Origin: JBBDIO01 sp040880365
Lineage (GTDB): Bacteria > Chloroflexota > Anaerolineae > Caldilineales > Caldilineaceae
NCBI GenBank assembly: GCA_040880365.1
Contig: JBBDIO010000140.1
Location: 1-32,346 of the forward strand
Direction: 5' to 3'
Length of the DNA: 32,346 nucleotides
The translations under genes and the position numbers were made by a program. Positions 7,489 to 16,178 of the stretch are shown piece by piece (position 1 is the first letter of the stretch; each line of letters begins with the position of its first letter). The notes beneath the pieces are model-generated. The model saw only the letters and a list, made by a program, of their open reading frames with translations, ran no database searches and was not told the origin of the DNA.

Positions 7489-9249
7489 GTGAAATTTTGT
7501 GAAAAGCCACCTAAACCCCGCGTGCCGCGCGTGCATTCAATGACATCCCATTCCGTCCGCCATACAAACCAACCTGCAACACAACCTGCAACGCAAGGTG
7601 CAATGCAAGGTGCCTACGCGCCGCGCGTCCAGCTGTTGGCGCTGACGCTATTGGCCGCGGGCCTGCGCTGGTTTGGGTTGGATGCGCGTGAGCTGTGGAT
7701 CGATGAAGCCTTTAGCCTCTGGATGGCGCGCCTGCCGTGGCCCGAACTACTCTCTACCGCGGCGCAGCTGGATCACCACCCACCGCTGTACTACGCGCTC
7801 TTGCATATCTGGGTGGCGGGGGCAGGCGAATCGGAATATGGTCTGCGCCTGCTTTCTGCGGGGGTAAGCGTGGCGAGTGTACCGCTTGCCTATCAGTTTG
7901 CGGTGCGGCTGGTCGCCGGTCCACGCGCGCGGCTAACTGCTGCGCTGATCACCGTGGCCCCATTCCACATTGCCTATGCCCAGGAAGCGCGCATGTACGC
8001 GCTGCTGGCGTTTTTCGCGCTGTGGACAATGATTTGCGCCGCCGACGTGCTGGGCGTGGGGGCAAACACCGCGAAGCGTAGTACGCCGCCCGCGCGCAGG
8101 GTGCGCGCGGGTGTGTGGATGGGAGTGGGGCAGGCGCTGGTCATGTGGAGCCATAATAGCGCGGCCGTGCTCTTTCCGCTGGCGCTGAACGGAGCGGCAA
8201 TCGGGTGGCTGGGCTACCAGTGGTTGCGCCAAACGCGCGCGGCCCCTACCGTGGACAAGCGTCGTTGCCTCGATGATTTTGCGCGTAGTCATACAATGCG
8301 CGATTGGCTGATGGGGCAAGCCATTGCCGCCTTGTTATGGGTCGCATGGCTGCCCGCGTTCTGGGGTCAGGTGCAGGCCGTGGATCAACGCTTCTGGGTG
8401 CCCGTGCCCACGCTGGAGACGCTCTGGCTGGCCTGGCAGGCGTGGAGCTATGGGCATCCGCCCGGTGGGTGGCTGGACGGTGGGTGGCTGATGGGGGCAA
8501 TCTGGTTTGCGACTTTTGCCGGGGTTGCAGGGCGGGGCGGGCGCACGTTGCAGCGGCAGGGGGCAGTGTTGGGGTGGCTTCTCGGCCTGTGGTTGATTGC
8601 GCCCGCGATGGCGCTGGCGTTGAGCCTGCGGCGACCCGTCTTTCTGCCCTCCACGCTCATCTGGACGACGTGGGCCTATTGGGTCATCGTGGCGACGGGA
8701 CTGGTCGAGCTGCTACGCGGTGCGTGGAGCAGTTCGCCGGGTAGGGTGGATTGGCGCGGCGCGGCGAAGTTTGTGCGCGCAATCGGGGCAGGCTGCGCGA
8801 TAATGCTGATGAGCGCGGCATTGCTGGGCGGGCTGTGGGGACATTATCGCGCCCCGCCACGGGAAGCATGGCGTGAGGCCGCCGCTGTCGTCGCGGATGA
8901 CGCAAAATCTGATGATCTGCTGCTGTTTCATGCGTCGTGGACCGAGCTACCGTTTCGTTATCACGCCCGCGCGCGTGGATGGGATCTGGACGAAGCGATG
9001 TCCGTGGCGGGTATTCCGGTAGATCTGTTTACCGGGGGTGAACTGGAACCGCCTATGACTGCGGCAGACGTGTCCGCATTGCGCGCGGCAATTGCCCCCT
9101 ATCCACGAGTGTGGCTGGTGTACTCTCACGCCTGGTATACCGACCCCGATGGGCTGGTGCCTGCCACACTTGGCGCGGAGATGGTCATCGTGCAGCATCA
9201 CGAATTGACGGGTGTAGACGTGTATTTGTTCGCGCGCGTGCCCGATTAG
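7489..9249 (+). CDS. GT39/PMT_2-like integral membrane glycosyltransferase
   Basis: A protein of about 586 residues (GTG at 7489) or 569 (ATG at 7540); neither start has a good RBS. After a Gln/Pro/Thr-rich leader it has many hydrophobic helices, as in polyprenyl-phosphate-dependent glycosyltransferases (ArnT/PMT type). The first extracytoplasmic loop carries ELWIDEAFSLW with the likely catalytic Asp72, followed by DHHPPLYYALLHIW (95-108) and QEARMYALLAF, all typical of this family. The last 150 or so residues are mostly soluble. Such enzymes move a sugar from a lipid carrier to a lipid, protein or glycan outside the membrane; donor and acceptor cannot be told. It is divergent from the lactonase operon and stands alone or with the next gene. 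Confidence 0.85.
   Translation: MKFCEKPPKPRVPRVHSMTSHSVRHTNQPATQPATQGAMQGAYAPRVQLLALTLLAAGLRWFGLDARELWIDEAFSLWMARLPWPELLSTAAQLDHHPPLYYALLHIWVAGAGESEYGLRLLSAGVSVASVPLAYQFAVRLVAGPRARLTAALITVAPFHIAYAQEARMYALLAFFALWTMICAADVLGVGANTAKRSTPPARRVRAGVWMGVGQALVMWSHNSAAVLFPLALNGAAIGWLGYQWLRQTRAAPTVDKRRCLDDFARSHTMRDWLMGQAIAALLWVAWLPAFWGQVQAVDQRFWVPVPTLETLWLAWQAWSYGHPPGGWLDGGWLMGAIWFATFAGVAGRGGRTLQRQGAVLGWLLGLWLIAPAMALALSLRRPVFLPSTLIWTTWAYWVIVATGLVELLRGAWSSSPGRVDWRGAAKFVRAIGAGCAIMLMSAALLGGLWGHYRAPPREAWREAAAVVADDAKSDDLLLFHASWTELPFRYHARARGWDLDEAMSVAGIPVDLFTGGELEPPMTAADVSALRAAIAPYPRVWLVYSHAWYTDPDGLVPATLGAEMVIVQHHELTGVDVYLFARVPD
7570..7617 (+). repeat. 12-bp tandem repeats encoding QPAT/QGAx tetrapeptides
   Basis: Four consecutive 12-base units: CAACCTGCAACA, CAACCTGCAACG, CAAGGTGCAATG and CAAGGTGCCTAC. 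They are in frame with the glycosyltransferase and encode QPAT-QPAT-QGAM-QGAY just before the first membrane helix. They look like two rounds of duplication. Confidence 0.8.
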
Positions 9250-9324
9250 GCCGCGACGGATGCGCTGGATGCGCTGTAGGTGCATCTGCTATTGCGTATA
9301 GTTGCGGATAGTGAGGAGAATCGT

Positions 9325-10116
9325 ATGTTACAGGTAAGTGTCTGTTCCTATAGCTTTCATCAGATGTTGAAGGCCGGACAAATGGATATTTTTCAGTATA
9401 TCGCGTGGAACGATAAGCATGGCTTTTCGCAGTTGGAGCCGTGGATGGCGCATTTGGAGCCGGGCTATGCCGATGATGGCTTTGTGCAGAAGGTGAAGGA
9501 CGCGGCAACGGCGTGTGGGCTGAAATTTGGCTGTTTGGCCGTGGATGGGGTGCATATCTACGAACCGGACGCAGCCGCGCGCGCCGCCAATCGGGAGCGC
9601 GCCAAACGCTGGATGGACATCGCCCAGATGTTGGGCGCGCAACAGGTGCGCATCGACGCGGGTGGGCCAGAAGAGCCGGATGCTGCGACTTTTGATGTGA
9701 TTGTCGAAGGCTATGGCGATGTGCTGGATTATGCACGCCGGCGGGGTTTGGAAGTGCTGGTAGAAAATCACTGGGGACCCACCATCTATGCAGCCAATGT
9801 GGTGAAGTTGCTGGAGGCGGCGCCGGGGCTGGCGCTGCTGCTGGATAGCGACAATTGGGCACCCGGTGAGGCCGAAATCGGCGCGCGCGATTGCATACGT
9901 TTTGCGCGCCACACGCACATCAAGCGCTATCTCAACCAGGAACAGGACACGGAAGCACAGCGCATTGGCGATCTCACGCTGGAAGCGCTGTGGGCTGCGG
10001 GGTATCGGGGGCCGTGGGGCATTGAAAGCATTGCGCTACCGGGCGAGGAAGAAGTCGCCGTGTTGGAAACGTTGCGCTATCTGCAGACAAAGATCGGTGC
10101 GCTAGGCACAGGCTGA
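9325..10116 (+). CDS. sugar phosphate isomerase/epimerase-like TIM barrel (xylose isomerase-like)
   Basis: A 263-residue AP_endonuc_2/xylose-isomerase-like protein. The start at 9325 follows AGGAG by seven bases; an upstream in-frame start at 9280 lacks an RBS. Likely metal and substrate residues are Glu147 in VENHWG, Asp174/Asp176 in LLDSDNW, His196/His198 in HTHIKRY and Glu234 in GIESIAL, matching the Glu-Asp-His-Glu pattern of the family. Members isomerise or epimerise keto-sugars, or act on inositol-type compounds. It lies 75 bases after the glycosyltransferase and may share its transcript, though nothing functional links them. Substrate unknown. Confidence 0.85.
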   Translation: MLQVSVCSYSFHQMLKAGQMDIFQYIAWNDKHGFSQLEPWMAHLEPGYADDGFVQKVKDAATACGLKFGCLAVDGVHIYEPDAAARAANRERAKRWMDIAQMLGAQQVRIDAGGPEEPDAATFDVIVEGYGDVLDYARRRGLEVLVENHWGPTIYAANVVKLLEAAPGLALLLDSDNWAPGEAEIGARDCIRFARHTHIKRYLNQEQDTEAQRIGDLTLEALWAAGYRGPWGIESIALPGEEEVAVLETLRYLQTKIGALGTG

Positions 10117-10119
10117 AAC

Positions 10120-10155
10120 AGGCCAGCCGCGTGCGCGTATCCACGCGGCTAGCCT
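10120..10155. terminator. hairpin between convergent genes
   Basis: Arms AGGCCAGCCGCGTG (10120-10133) and CACGCGGCTAGCCT (10142-10155) pair at 13 of 14 positions around an 8-base loop. The hairpin lies just past the isomerase-like stop and before the end of the convergent oxidoreductase. There is no strong T run on either side, so it is terminator-like but not canonical. Confidence 0.55.
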
Positions 10156-10190
10156 GCGGGAATTCTGGTGTGCACGGACAAGCCCAGCGA

Positions 10191-11414
10191 TCAGGCTGCG
10201 GGCTGGCTGAACCGGGCTTTGAAATGGCTGTGATCTACGTCATAGGTCCACACGCCATATTGCACCAGCAGGGCTGCGATGCGTCCTAGCTCGTTGGACG
10301 ATTTTGCCGATGAGCCGCTGCCGCCCGTGGCCACAAATATGCGGCCCGTGTCGGTAGATGGGCTGTCCACCACGTCGATATAGGGGTGGTCGTGGGCAGT
10401 GTAGGTCACCACGCAGGGTTTGGTGTCGAACGCCTCAACCTCGAGATCGGGGATCATCTCCAACAACACACCGCGCAGGGCGTCGGTTTCTTCGGGGTTG
10501 CCGGGGCCGTGAAACCATTCCGCCAGTTCCTGGTGCGAGTAGCGATGGACGCTTTGGCGCAGTGTGCCGCCGATTTTGATATAGATAAGCCCATCGGGAT
10601 ATTCCACAGGGGGCAGACAATAGATTGAGCTGAGCGTGGGGTTTTCCTGGAGCCGGTAGATGATGGACGGCATGGTGCTCAGGCGGTCGGCTTCGGTGGG
10701 GCGGATCTGGGCTTTGAGGATGGAAACGGCGCGCGGGGTCACATCCAGCACATGTTCGCCCAGAATGTGGTTGCTGTAGGCTCCGGCGGCGACCAGGACC
10801 TTGGCGGCGGTGTAGACATTGCCTTCCACCGTGTGCAGCGCAATCCCGTCTTCCAGCTTCTCCAGCCGCTGCACGGTTTCGCGCACAAGGGTTGCGCCTT
10901 GTTGCTGGGCGGCGGTCAACTGCGCCTGGACCAGCGAACGCGGGTTGACATAGCCTGCGCCGCCACGTTCCCACAAAATGGTAGAGCCGGGTGCAAATTG
11001 CAGAAACGGAAACGGCTCGCGCAGGGCCACATCGTCGCGCACAGTATACTCCGCGCCGTGGCGGTCGCCGTGGGCCGCGGCCTGGGCAAGCGTGTCGTCG
11101 GGCTGCTGATAGAATGGGCTGACGCGCAGACAGCCGACCGGATGGTGAAACTGGACGCCGCTGGTGGTTTCCAGTTCGCCATAGGCCGCAATCGAACGCG
11201 CGCCCAACAAAGACCAGACATCGTTGGGATCAATGATGCGCGTGATGCGCCCCTGGTCATAGTGGCTGGCAAATACACCCTCGTGGTTTTGCCAGTTGTC
11301 GGGTTCGCCGGGGCCGATGGCGAGTGTACTCAGGCCGGCAGCGCTGAGATAGCGACTCGCCGCAGCCCCAATCATGCCGTTGCCGATGACGGCTACGTCG
11401 AAGGTAATGCTCAT
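10191..11414 (-). CDS. FAD-dependent oxidoreductase of the DAO/sarcosine oxidase type
   Basis: A 407-residue flavoprotein of the D-amino-acid-oxidase family. The N-terminal FAD-binding fold has VAVIGNGMIGAAAS (8-21), a normal GxGxxG. HYDQGRITRIID (52-63) matches the region that in sarcosine and N-methyl-tryptophan oxidases holds the flavin pocket. The C-terminal FVATGGSGSSAKSS is the usual second flavin-contact loop. These enzymes oxidise amines, N-methyl amino acids or some sugar amines to imines with release of hydrogen peroxide, or pass electrons on. It is transcribed away from the galacturonokinase-like gene and convergent to the isomerase-like gene, so probably a single-gene unit. The substrate cannot be predicted. 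Confidence 0.88.
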   Translation of the reverse strand: MSITFDVAVIGNGMIGAAASRYLSAAGLSTLAIGPGEPDNWQNHEGVFASHYDQGRITRIIDPNDVWSLLGARSIAAYGELETTSGVQFHHPVGCLRVSPFYQQPDDTLAQAAAHGDRHGAEYTVRDDVALREPFPFLQFAPGSTILWERGGAGYVNPRSLVQAQLTAAQQQGATLVRETVQRLEKLEDGIALHTVEGNVYTAAKVLVAAGAYSNHILGEHVLDVTPRAVSILKAQIRPTEADRLSTMPSIIYRLQENPTLSSIYCLPPVEYPDGLIYIKIGGTLRQSVHRYSHQELAEWFHGPGNPEETDALRGVLLEMIPDLEVEAFDTKPCVVTYTAHDHPYIDVVDSPSTDTGRIFVATGGSGSSAKSSNELGRIAALLVQYGVWTYDVDHSHFKARFSQPAA

Positions 11415-11790
11415 TTGGGTTTCCGTTCTGATAGCGGCATGTTGCCCGCGAGGTACTCGATCTTTTCCCTCATCCTACCGATGCGGTTAAAATACAGCGA
11501 TTGTACCACAACTGTCACTTGAACTGTCACTTGAACCCCGGCAGCCGCACCACCCGAATTGGCGTTTAGCTGCATACCGGGTTTTGCCTGCCATTACCGG
11601 CGATCCTGTGCTGCCGATCAGCGCCGGATCCCAGGGCATGAGACACAGCGCGCGCTTGCAGGGCGCACTGGCGCACTGGGGAGAACACACCTGAGCACCT
11701 ATTTGGAGAATAACCGCCCGCCGCTAGCAGCGAATCTCTGCGCTTGCGGTATGCCGGTTCTGCAAAATTGAACATGCGACAATAGCAACT
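11415..11790. other. 376-bp divergent intergenic region
   Basis: It separates the minus-strand flavoprotein from the plus-strand kinase operon and must hold promoters for both. Apart from the 12-bp tandem repeat at 11510-11533 I see no convincing gene or RNA. Short open frames here have no RBS and no recognisable product. The kinase ATG at 11791 also lacks a clear Shine-Dalgarno sequence. Confidence 0.6.
11510..11533. repeat. perfect 12-bp tandem duplication
   Basis: AACTGTCACTTG occurs twice in direct succession, about 95-120 bases upstream of the flavoprotein start, followed by a further AA(C). It may be a tandem operator or a replication-slippage duplication. Confidence 0.75.
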
Positions 11791-13131
11791 ATGACCAATC
11801 ACACAGCTGCAACACCAACTGACTCGCCAATCGGCCTGCCCAATCCGGCCTACGCGACATCCCCCCAACAAACCGCTACGAACTCGTTCGGGATGGGGCG
11901 CGACGCGGAACAGCTCTATCATTTGCGCGATTTGCTGCTGGCAAAAGCGCCCACTGTGGATCCCGAACAGATTCAATATGTGCGTTCTCCGCTGCGCATA
12001 TGTCCGCTGGGTGCGCATATCGATCATCAGCTGGGCGTAGTGACGGGCATGACGATTGACCGCGCGATTACACTGGCCTTTGCGCCGGCGGCGGATAGCA
12101 ACGTCAGCCTTTATAGCACCGACTTTGACACGCCGGTGACATTCGACCTGCACGCGCCGCCGCCCTTTGTGGCGGGCGACTGGGGCAATTATGCACGGGG
12201 CGCAGTGGTGGCCCTGTCGCAGAAGTTGCCTCTGACTCAGGGCATTGTCGGCGTAGTCGGGGGCAGTATGCCCATCGGCGGGCTAAGCTCCTCGGCGGCG
12301 GTGACCATCGCCTATCTGCTGGCGCTGGAAGCCATCCACGGGGGAATCCTGGACCCTGCCGACAATGTGCAACTCTGTCGCGCGACTGAAAACAGCTATA
12401 TCGGGCTGAACAATGGGATTCTGGACCAGTCGGTAATTCTCTATAACCAGCATGAACGGCTGACGCGCATCGACTGTCTGACCATGCAAGTAGATCAGGT
12501 GATTGCGCCGTCCGCGATGCACGCCGATTATGAAATCATGGTGGTCTATTCGGGGGTGGGCAAAGCGTTGGTAGGCACCGACTATAACCGGCGTGTGGCA
12601 GAATGTCGCGAGGCGGCAGAAGGGCTTCTGACCGCCGCGGGCCACAGTCACCGCATTGAAGGGGCGACGCGCTTGCGACATGTGGAACCGGAAATTTTTG
12701 CAGAATTTGGCGAACAGCTCCCTGCGCCGCTCTATCGACGGGCACGCCACTTTTTTGGCGAAATGGCGCGCGTAGAGGCGGGCACAGCCGCCTGGCAAGC
12801 AGGCGATTTGCAGCAGTTTGGCGCGTTGATGACCGAATCGGGGGCCAGTTCTATCCAATGGTATGAAAGTGGCAGCCCGCCGTTGATTACACTTTACGAT
12901 GCGCTGTGCAATGCGCCCGGCGTCTATGGCGCGCGTTTCAGCGGCGCAGGCTTTCGGGGCAATTGTATCGCCCTGGTAGATCCGCGACAGCGTGACGCGG
13001 CCGCCGAAGCCGTGGGCAGTCGCTATCGCCAAAATCACCCGGACTATGCCGACGCGTTTAGTGTGCACTTTTGTCGTCCGGGGGCGGGGGCGATGGTGCT
13101 GGATGGGGAGTTGCTGCCAATTGTCGTCTAA
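11791..13131 (+). CDS. GHMP-family sugar kinase, galacturonokinase (GalAK)-like
   Basis: A 446-residue kinase with full GHMP layout. The substrate motif is RSPLRICPLGAHIDHQ (65-80) where galactokinase has a GEHTDY motif. The ATP loop is GGLSSSAA (163-170), the likely catalytic base is Asp212 in GILDQS, and GARFSGAGFRG (380-390) is the third GHMP motif. RICPLGAHIDHQ, YARGAV, NGILDQS and GVYGARFSGAGFRG agree, as I recall it, with Arabidopsis galacturonokinase, which makes galacturonate-1-phosphate. In galactokinase the Glu of the first motif contacts the C6 hydroxyl; here it is Ala, which would suit a C6 carboxylate. The first 35 or so residues are low-complexity, so translation might begin at the ATG at 11893. 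The gene overlaps the following nucleotidyltransferase. Galactokinase or another uronate kinase are the alternatives. Confidence 0.85.
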   Translation: MTNHTAATPTDSPIGLPNPAYATSPQQTATNSFGMGRDAEQLYHLRDLLLAKAPTVDPEQIQYVRSPLRICPLGAHIDHQLGVVTGMTIDRAITLAFAPAADSNVSLYSTDFDTPVTFDLHAPPPFVAGDWGNYARGAVVALSQKLPLTQGIVGVVGGSMPIGGLSSSAAVTIAYLLALEAIHGGILDPADNVQLCRATENSYIGLNNGILDQSVILYNQHERLTRIDCLTMQVDQVIAPSAMHADYEIMVVYSGVGKALVGTDYNRRVAECREAAEGLLTAAGHSHRIEGATRLRHVEPEIFAEFGEQLPAPLYRRARHFFGEMARVEAGTAAWQAGDLQQFGALMTESGASSIQWYESGSPPLITLYDALCNAPGVYGARFSGAGFRGNCIALVDPRQRDAAAEAVGSRYRQNHPDYADAFSVHFCRPGAGAMVLDGELLPIVV

Positions 13132-14191
13132 TCCGTCGGTCAGTAGACCCGCCAATCTGCACGCGGCGTTGGCTGTGCCCGGTACGAATGTTGCCGCACA
13201 GCCAGAGGTTGCGCCCGGTGTCGTGGGGACGCGCGGCGCGTTGCAAGGCGTCATCCTGGCGGCTGGGCGCGGTTCACGGTTGCACCCGCTGACCCTGACG
13301 CGCAGCAAAGCCATGATTCCGGTCATGGGCAAGCCGATGGTGGCGCGCGTGCTGGATATGTTTGCGGAAAATGGTGTTCACGAGGTGGTGATGGTCGTGA
13401 GCCAGGAAGATGTGGAGATCCGTGAGTATTTTGCCCAGGGCGGCGACTTTGCCGGCACGATCCAGTTTGTTGTGCAGCCCGAACGTCTGGGCATGGCGAA
13501 TGCGCTGGCCTTGACTGCGCCCTATCTGGATCGCCCCTTTGTGCTTTCGGCGTGTGATAATCTGATTCCTGCGGCCTATCTGGGCGCAATGTTGCAGGCA
13601 TTTGCGGCTGAACAGGTGACCGCTGTGCTCAGTCTTATGCGCGTTGCGCCCGATGTGGTATCGCGCACAGGCATTGTCGCGTGGGATGGGCAGCGGGTGC
13701 GGCGCATTGTGGAGAAGCCCACACTGGAGGATGCGCCGTCGGACATCTCCAGTCTGCCCTTGTATGTCTTTGGGCCGGAAATCGTGCCCCTGCTGGACAA
13801 AGTGCCGCAGTCGCCGCGTGGCGAATATGAGTTGCAGGATGCGATTCAGATGCTTATCGACCACACGCAGGGAGTCACAGGCGTCTTTACCGATGAGCGC
13901 TTGCAGCTGACCAACGCGGCCGATCTGCTATCGCTGAATCGCCACTATCTCACTACCGGCGGCGACGCGCCCCAGCTTGCCCCGCGTGAAGTGGGACAGC
14001 ACACGCATCTGATTACACCTTTGCGCATTGAAGAAGGCACGGTGATTGGACCGGGCTGTGTCATCGGGCCGCGGGTCTATATCGAACGCAACTGCCGCAT
14101 CGGCGCTAACGTGCTGCTCAAAGACGCGGTGGTTTTGCGTGATACAGTCATCGAGGATGGCCGTCAGATCGTGGGCGAAGTCGTCTCCTGA
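13121..14191 (+). CDS. sugar-1-phosphate nucleotidyltransferase with hexapeptide-repeat tail
   Basis: A protein of about 356 residues if started at the TTG at 13121 (GGGGAG ten bases upstream); an ATG at 13103 is the alternative. Either overlaps the kinase gene and implies translational coupling. After a variable 40-residue leader, the NTP_transferase domain begins with LAAGRGSRLHPLTLTRSKAM (46-65), giving the Gly-rich NTP loop and a conserved Lys. SACDN near 145 supplies a metal-binding Asp and VEKP the usual central motif. The last 65 residues (EGTVIGPGCVIGPRVYIERN and on) are left-handed beta-helix repeats. Such enzymes join a sugar-1-phosphate to UTP or dTTP. Coupled to a GalAK-like kinase, UDP-galacturonate synthesis is the natural guess. 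UDP-glucose or dTDP-glucose synthesis is possible. Confidence 0.85.
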   Translation: MSSNPSVSRPANLHAALAVPGTNVAAQPEVAPGVVGTRGALQGVILAAGRGSRLHPLTLTRSKAMIPVMGKPMVARVLDMFAENGVHEVVMVVSQEDVEIREYFAQGGDFAGTIQFVVQPERLGMANALALTAPYLDRPFVLSACDNLIPAAYLGAMLQAFAAEQVTAVLSLMRVAPDVVSRTGIVAWDGQRVRRIVEKPTLEDAPSDISSLPLYVFGPEIVPLLDKVPQSPRGEYELQDAIQMLIDHTQGVTGVFTDERLQLTNAADLLSLNRHYLTTGGDAPQLAPREVGQHTHLITPLRIEEGTVIGPGCVIGPRVYIERNCRIGANVLLKDAVVLRDTVIEDGRQIVGEVVS

Positions 14192-14306
14192 TGGTTCGCC
14201 CTCAACGGGTGCACACGCACGTCTGTGGAGTGCGCCCCGCAGTCATGAACTCAAATGCCATTTTCAGATTAATTTCAGATAGAACGGATTCAGAGGTAGC
14301 TAACAT

Positions 14307-15101
14307 ATGACAAAGCGAGTATTGTTAACCGGCGCTGCCGGGCGCGTTGGACAAGCCTTTTTAGAATTTGCGGGCGATCAATATAGCTTGCGGCTGGTGG
14401 ATCGAGATGTGAGCCGGCTGGACGCCAGCGCCGGATACGAGATCGTCGAAGCGAATCTGGCGGATCTCGCAGTCTGTCAGGATTTATGCGCCGGGATCGA
14501 TACGGTGATTCATCTGGCCGCGGATCCATCGCCCCGGGCCGATTTTTACGAATCTCTGTTGGATAACAATTTCAAGTCTGCCTACAATATGTTTCGCGCC
14601 GCCAAGGATCAGGGCTGTCGGCGGGTTGTTTTTGCCAGCTCTATCCAGGTGATCGAAGGCTATCCGCTGGATTCCCAGGCGTGGCCCGAATCGCCCATCA
14701 AGCCCATGAACATGTATGCCGTGAGCAAGGCCTATGGGGAGGCGATGGCGCACTACTTTGCCTATGCCGAAGGGCTTTCGAGCATTGCCGTGCGCATTGG
14801 CGCGTTCGAGCGCAACAGCCCCACGCCGCATGTCAACCCCGATGGACGGACCCTGAGTGCGTTTGTGAGTGCACGCGACCTGAGCCATCTTTTCGTCCGC
14901 TGTGTTGAGGCGGAGGATGTGCAGTTTGCGATTGTGCATGGCATCTCGGACAATCGTTTCAAGCGAATGAACCTGAATTCTACCCGCGCCACGGTGGGCT
15001 ATGCACCCCAGGACGATTCGTTCCGGCTCTTTGGCCCGCAAATCCCCGACCGGGATCGCTGGTATGATGAAGCATCGGAAACGCGCCGGAGGCCCGAATG
15101 A
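14307..15101 (+). CDS. NAD-dependent epimerase/dehydratase-family protein, uronate dehydrogenase-like
   Basis: A 264-residue extended SDR. GAAGRVG (9-15) binds NAD, FASSIQ (109-114) has the active Ser, and YAVSK (137-141) the Tyr/Lys pair. The short length and the pattern NNFKSAYNMFRAAK, VVFASS, MYAVSKAYGE, VRIGAF and a C-terminal GISDNR agree with uronate dehydrogenases, which oxidise galacturonate or glucuronate to the aldaro-lactone. The usual SSNH is replaced by SSIQ. GAGG lies eleven bases before the ATG, and the stop overlaps the next start by four bases (ATGA). The following lyase and enolase genes would suit an oxidative uronate route. A sugar epimerase role cannot be ruled out. Confidence 0.8.
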   Translation: MTKRVLLTGAAGRVGQAFLEFAGDQYSLRLVDRDVSRLDASAGYEIVEANLADLAVCQDLCAGIDTVIHLAADPSPRADFYESLLDNNFKSAYNMFRAAKDQGCRRVVFASSIQVIEGYPLDSQAWPESPIKPMNMYAVSKAYGEAMAHYFAYAEGLSSIAVRIGAFERNSPTPHVNPDGRTLSAFVSARDLSHLFVRCVEAEDVQFAIVHGISDNRFKRMNLNSTRATVGYAPQDDSFRLFGPQIPDRDRWYDEASETRRRPE

Positions 15102-16132
15102 GCGTCCAGCCCTCCATCCGTTTTGCTGCTATCGGCCTGAACCATGATCACATCAACGGCATGACCCAGTTGCTGATCGATGCCGGTGGCGAGTTGGTGT
15201 GGGTCTATGCCGAAGAGCCGGAACTGCTGGCTGACTATCGCAAACGCTTTCCCCAGGCGCAACCGGCGGTAAGCTGGGCGCAGGTCCTGGAGGATGAATC
15301 GATCCATCTGGTGATTTCGGCGGCGATTCCCAGTGACCGGGCGGCAGTGGGGGTGGCGGCACTGCGCCACGGCAAAGACTTTATGAGTGACAAGCCCGGT
15401 TTTACGACCGCCGCCCAGTTGGAAGACGCGCGACGCGTGCAGGCCGAAACCGGACGCATCTGGTCCATCAATTACAGCGAACGGTTTGAAAATCGCGCGA
15501 CGGAAAAGGCGGGCGAGCTGGTGCGCAACGGCGCCATTGGCACAGTCATTCAGACGGTGGGTTTGGGGCCGCACCGGCGTCGCTTTCCCACGCGTGCGCC
15601 CTGGTTCTTCCAACGGGAACGCTTTGGCGGCATCCTCAACGATATAGCGTCGCACCAGATCGATCAGTTTATCCACTTCACACAGGCCGAGACGGTGGAA
15701 GTAGTCGCGTCACAGGTCGCCAATTTCCACCATCCCCAATATCCTGAATTCGAGGATTTTGGCGACGTGATGCTACGTGGACCGGCCTGCACGGGCTATA
15801 TTCGGGTGGATTGGTTCACGCCCGATGGCATGTCGGCCTGGGGCGATACGCGCCTGGTGGTGATCGGCACCGAAGGCACGATTGAAGTGCGCAAGAATGT
15901 GGATGTCGCGGGGCGCGCAGGGGGCAATCACCTGTTCCTCATCGACAATCAGAGTGAACAATACATTGATTGTGCGCAGGTCGAATTGCCCTATGGGCCG
16001 CGTCTGATACACGATATTGTGAACCGCACCGAGACCGCGATGGACCAGGACCACTGCTTTTGGGTGACGGAACTGGCCTTGCAAGCCCAGGCCCAGGCCG
16101 CGCGTCTGGGCCATTTGGCAGACACTGAATAA
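15098..16132 (+). CDS. divergent Gfo/Idh/MocA-family oxidoreductase
   Basis: A 344-residue protein with the two-domain Gfo/Idh/MocA layout: an N-terminal Rossmann-like part and a C-terminal alpha/beta sheet domain. It departs from the norm. The dinucleotide loop GxGxxG reads AIGLNHDHINGM (11-22), and the usual EKP is DKP (98-100) in FMSDKPGF. GGILNDIASHQIDQFIHF later matches the conserved region with the catalytic Asp/His. It overlaps the SDR stop by four bases and is followed after 46 bases by the DapA-family gene, so it is surely co-transcribed. It could oxidise or isomerise a sugar acid of the same pathway. The altered loop leaves its cofactor in doubt. Confidence 0.85.
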   Translation: MSVQPSIRFAAIGLNHDHINGMTQLLIDAGGELVWVYAEEPELLADYRKRFPQAQPAVSWAQVLEDESIHLVISAAIPSDRAAVGVAALRHGKDFMSDKPGFTTAAQLEDARRVQAETGRIWSINYSERFENRATEKAGELVRNGAIGTVIQTVGLGPHRRRFPTRAPWFFQRERFGGILNDIASHQIDQFIHFTQAETVEVVASQVANFHHPQYPEFEDFGDVMLRGPACTGYIRVDWFTPDGMSAWGDTRLVVIGTEGTIEVRKNVDVAGRAGGNHLFLIDNQSEQYIDCAQVELPYGPRLIHDIVNRTETAMDQDHCFWVTELALQAQAQAARLGHLADTE

Positions 16133-16178
16133 CAGATATTATATAGATTGAAACACCGGAAAACTTAAGGAGAAAATA

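Noticed and set aside
11559..11771. 70-codon frame upstream of the kinase
   Set aside because: No RBS or ATG-based start of quality and no similarity I recognise; better seen as intergenic DNA.
12283..13332. 349-codon open frame on the minus strand
   Set aside because: Antisense to the galacturonokinase-like gene and the start of the nucleotidyltransferase; no family features.
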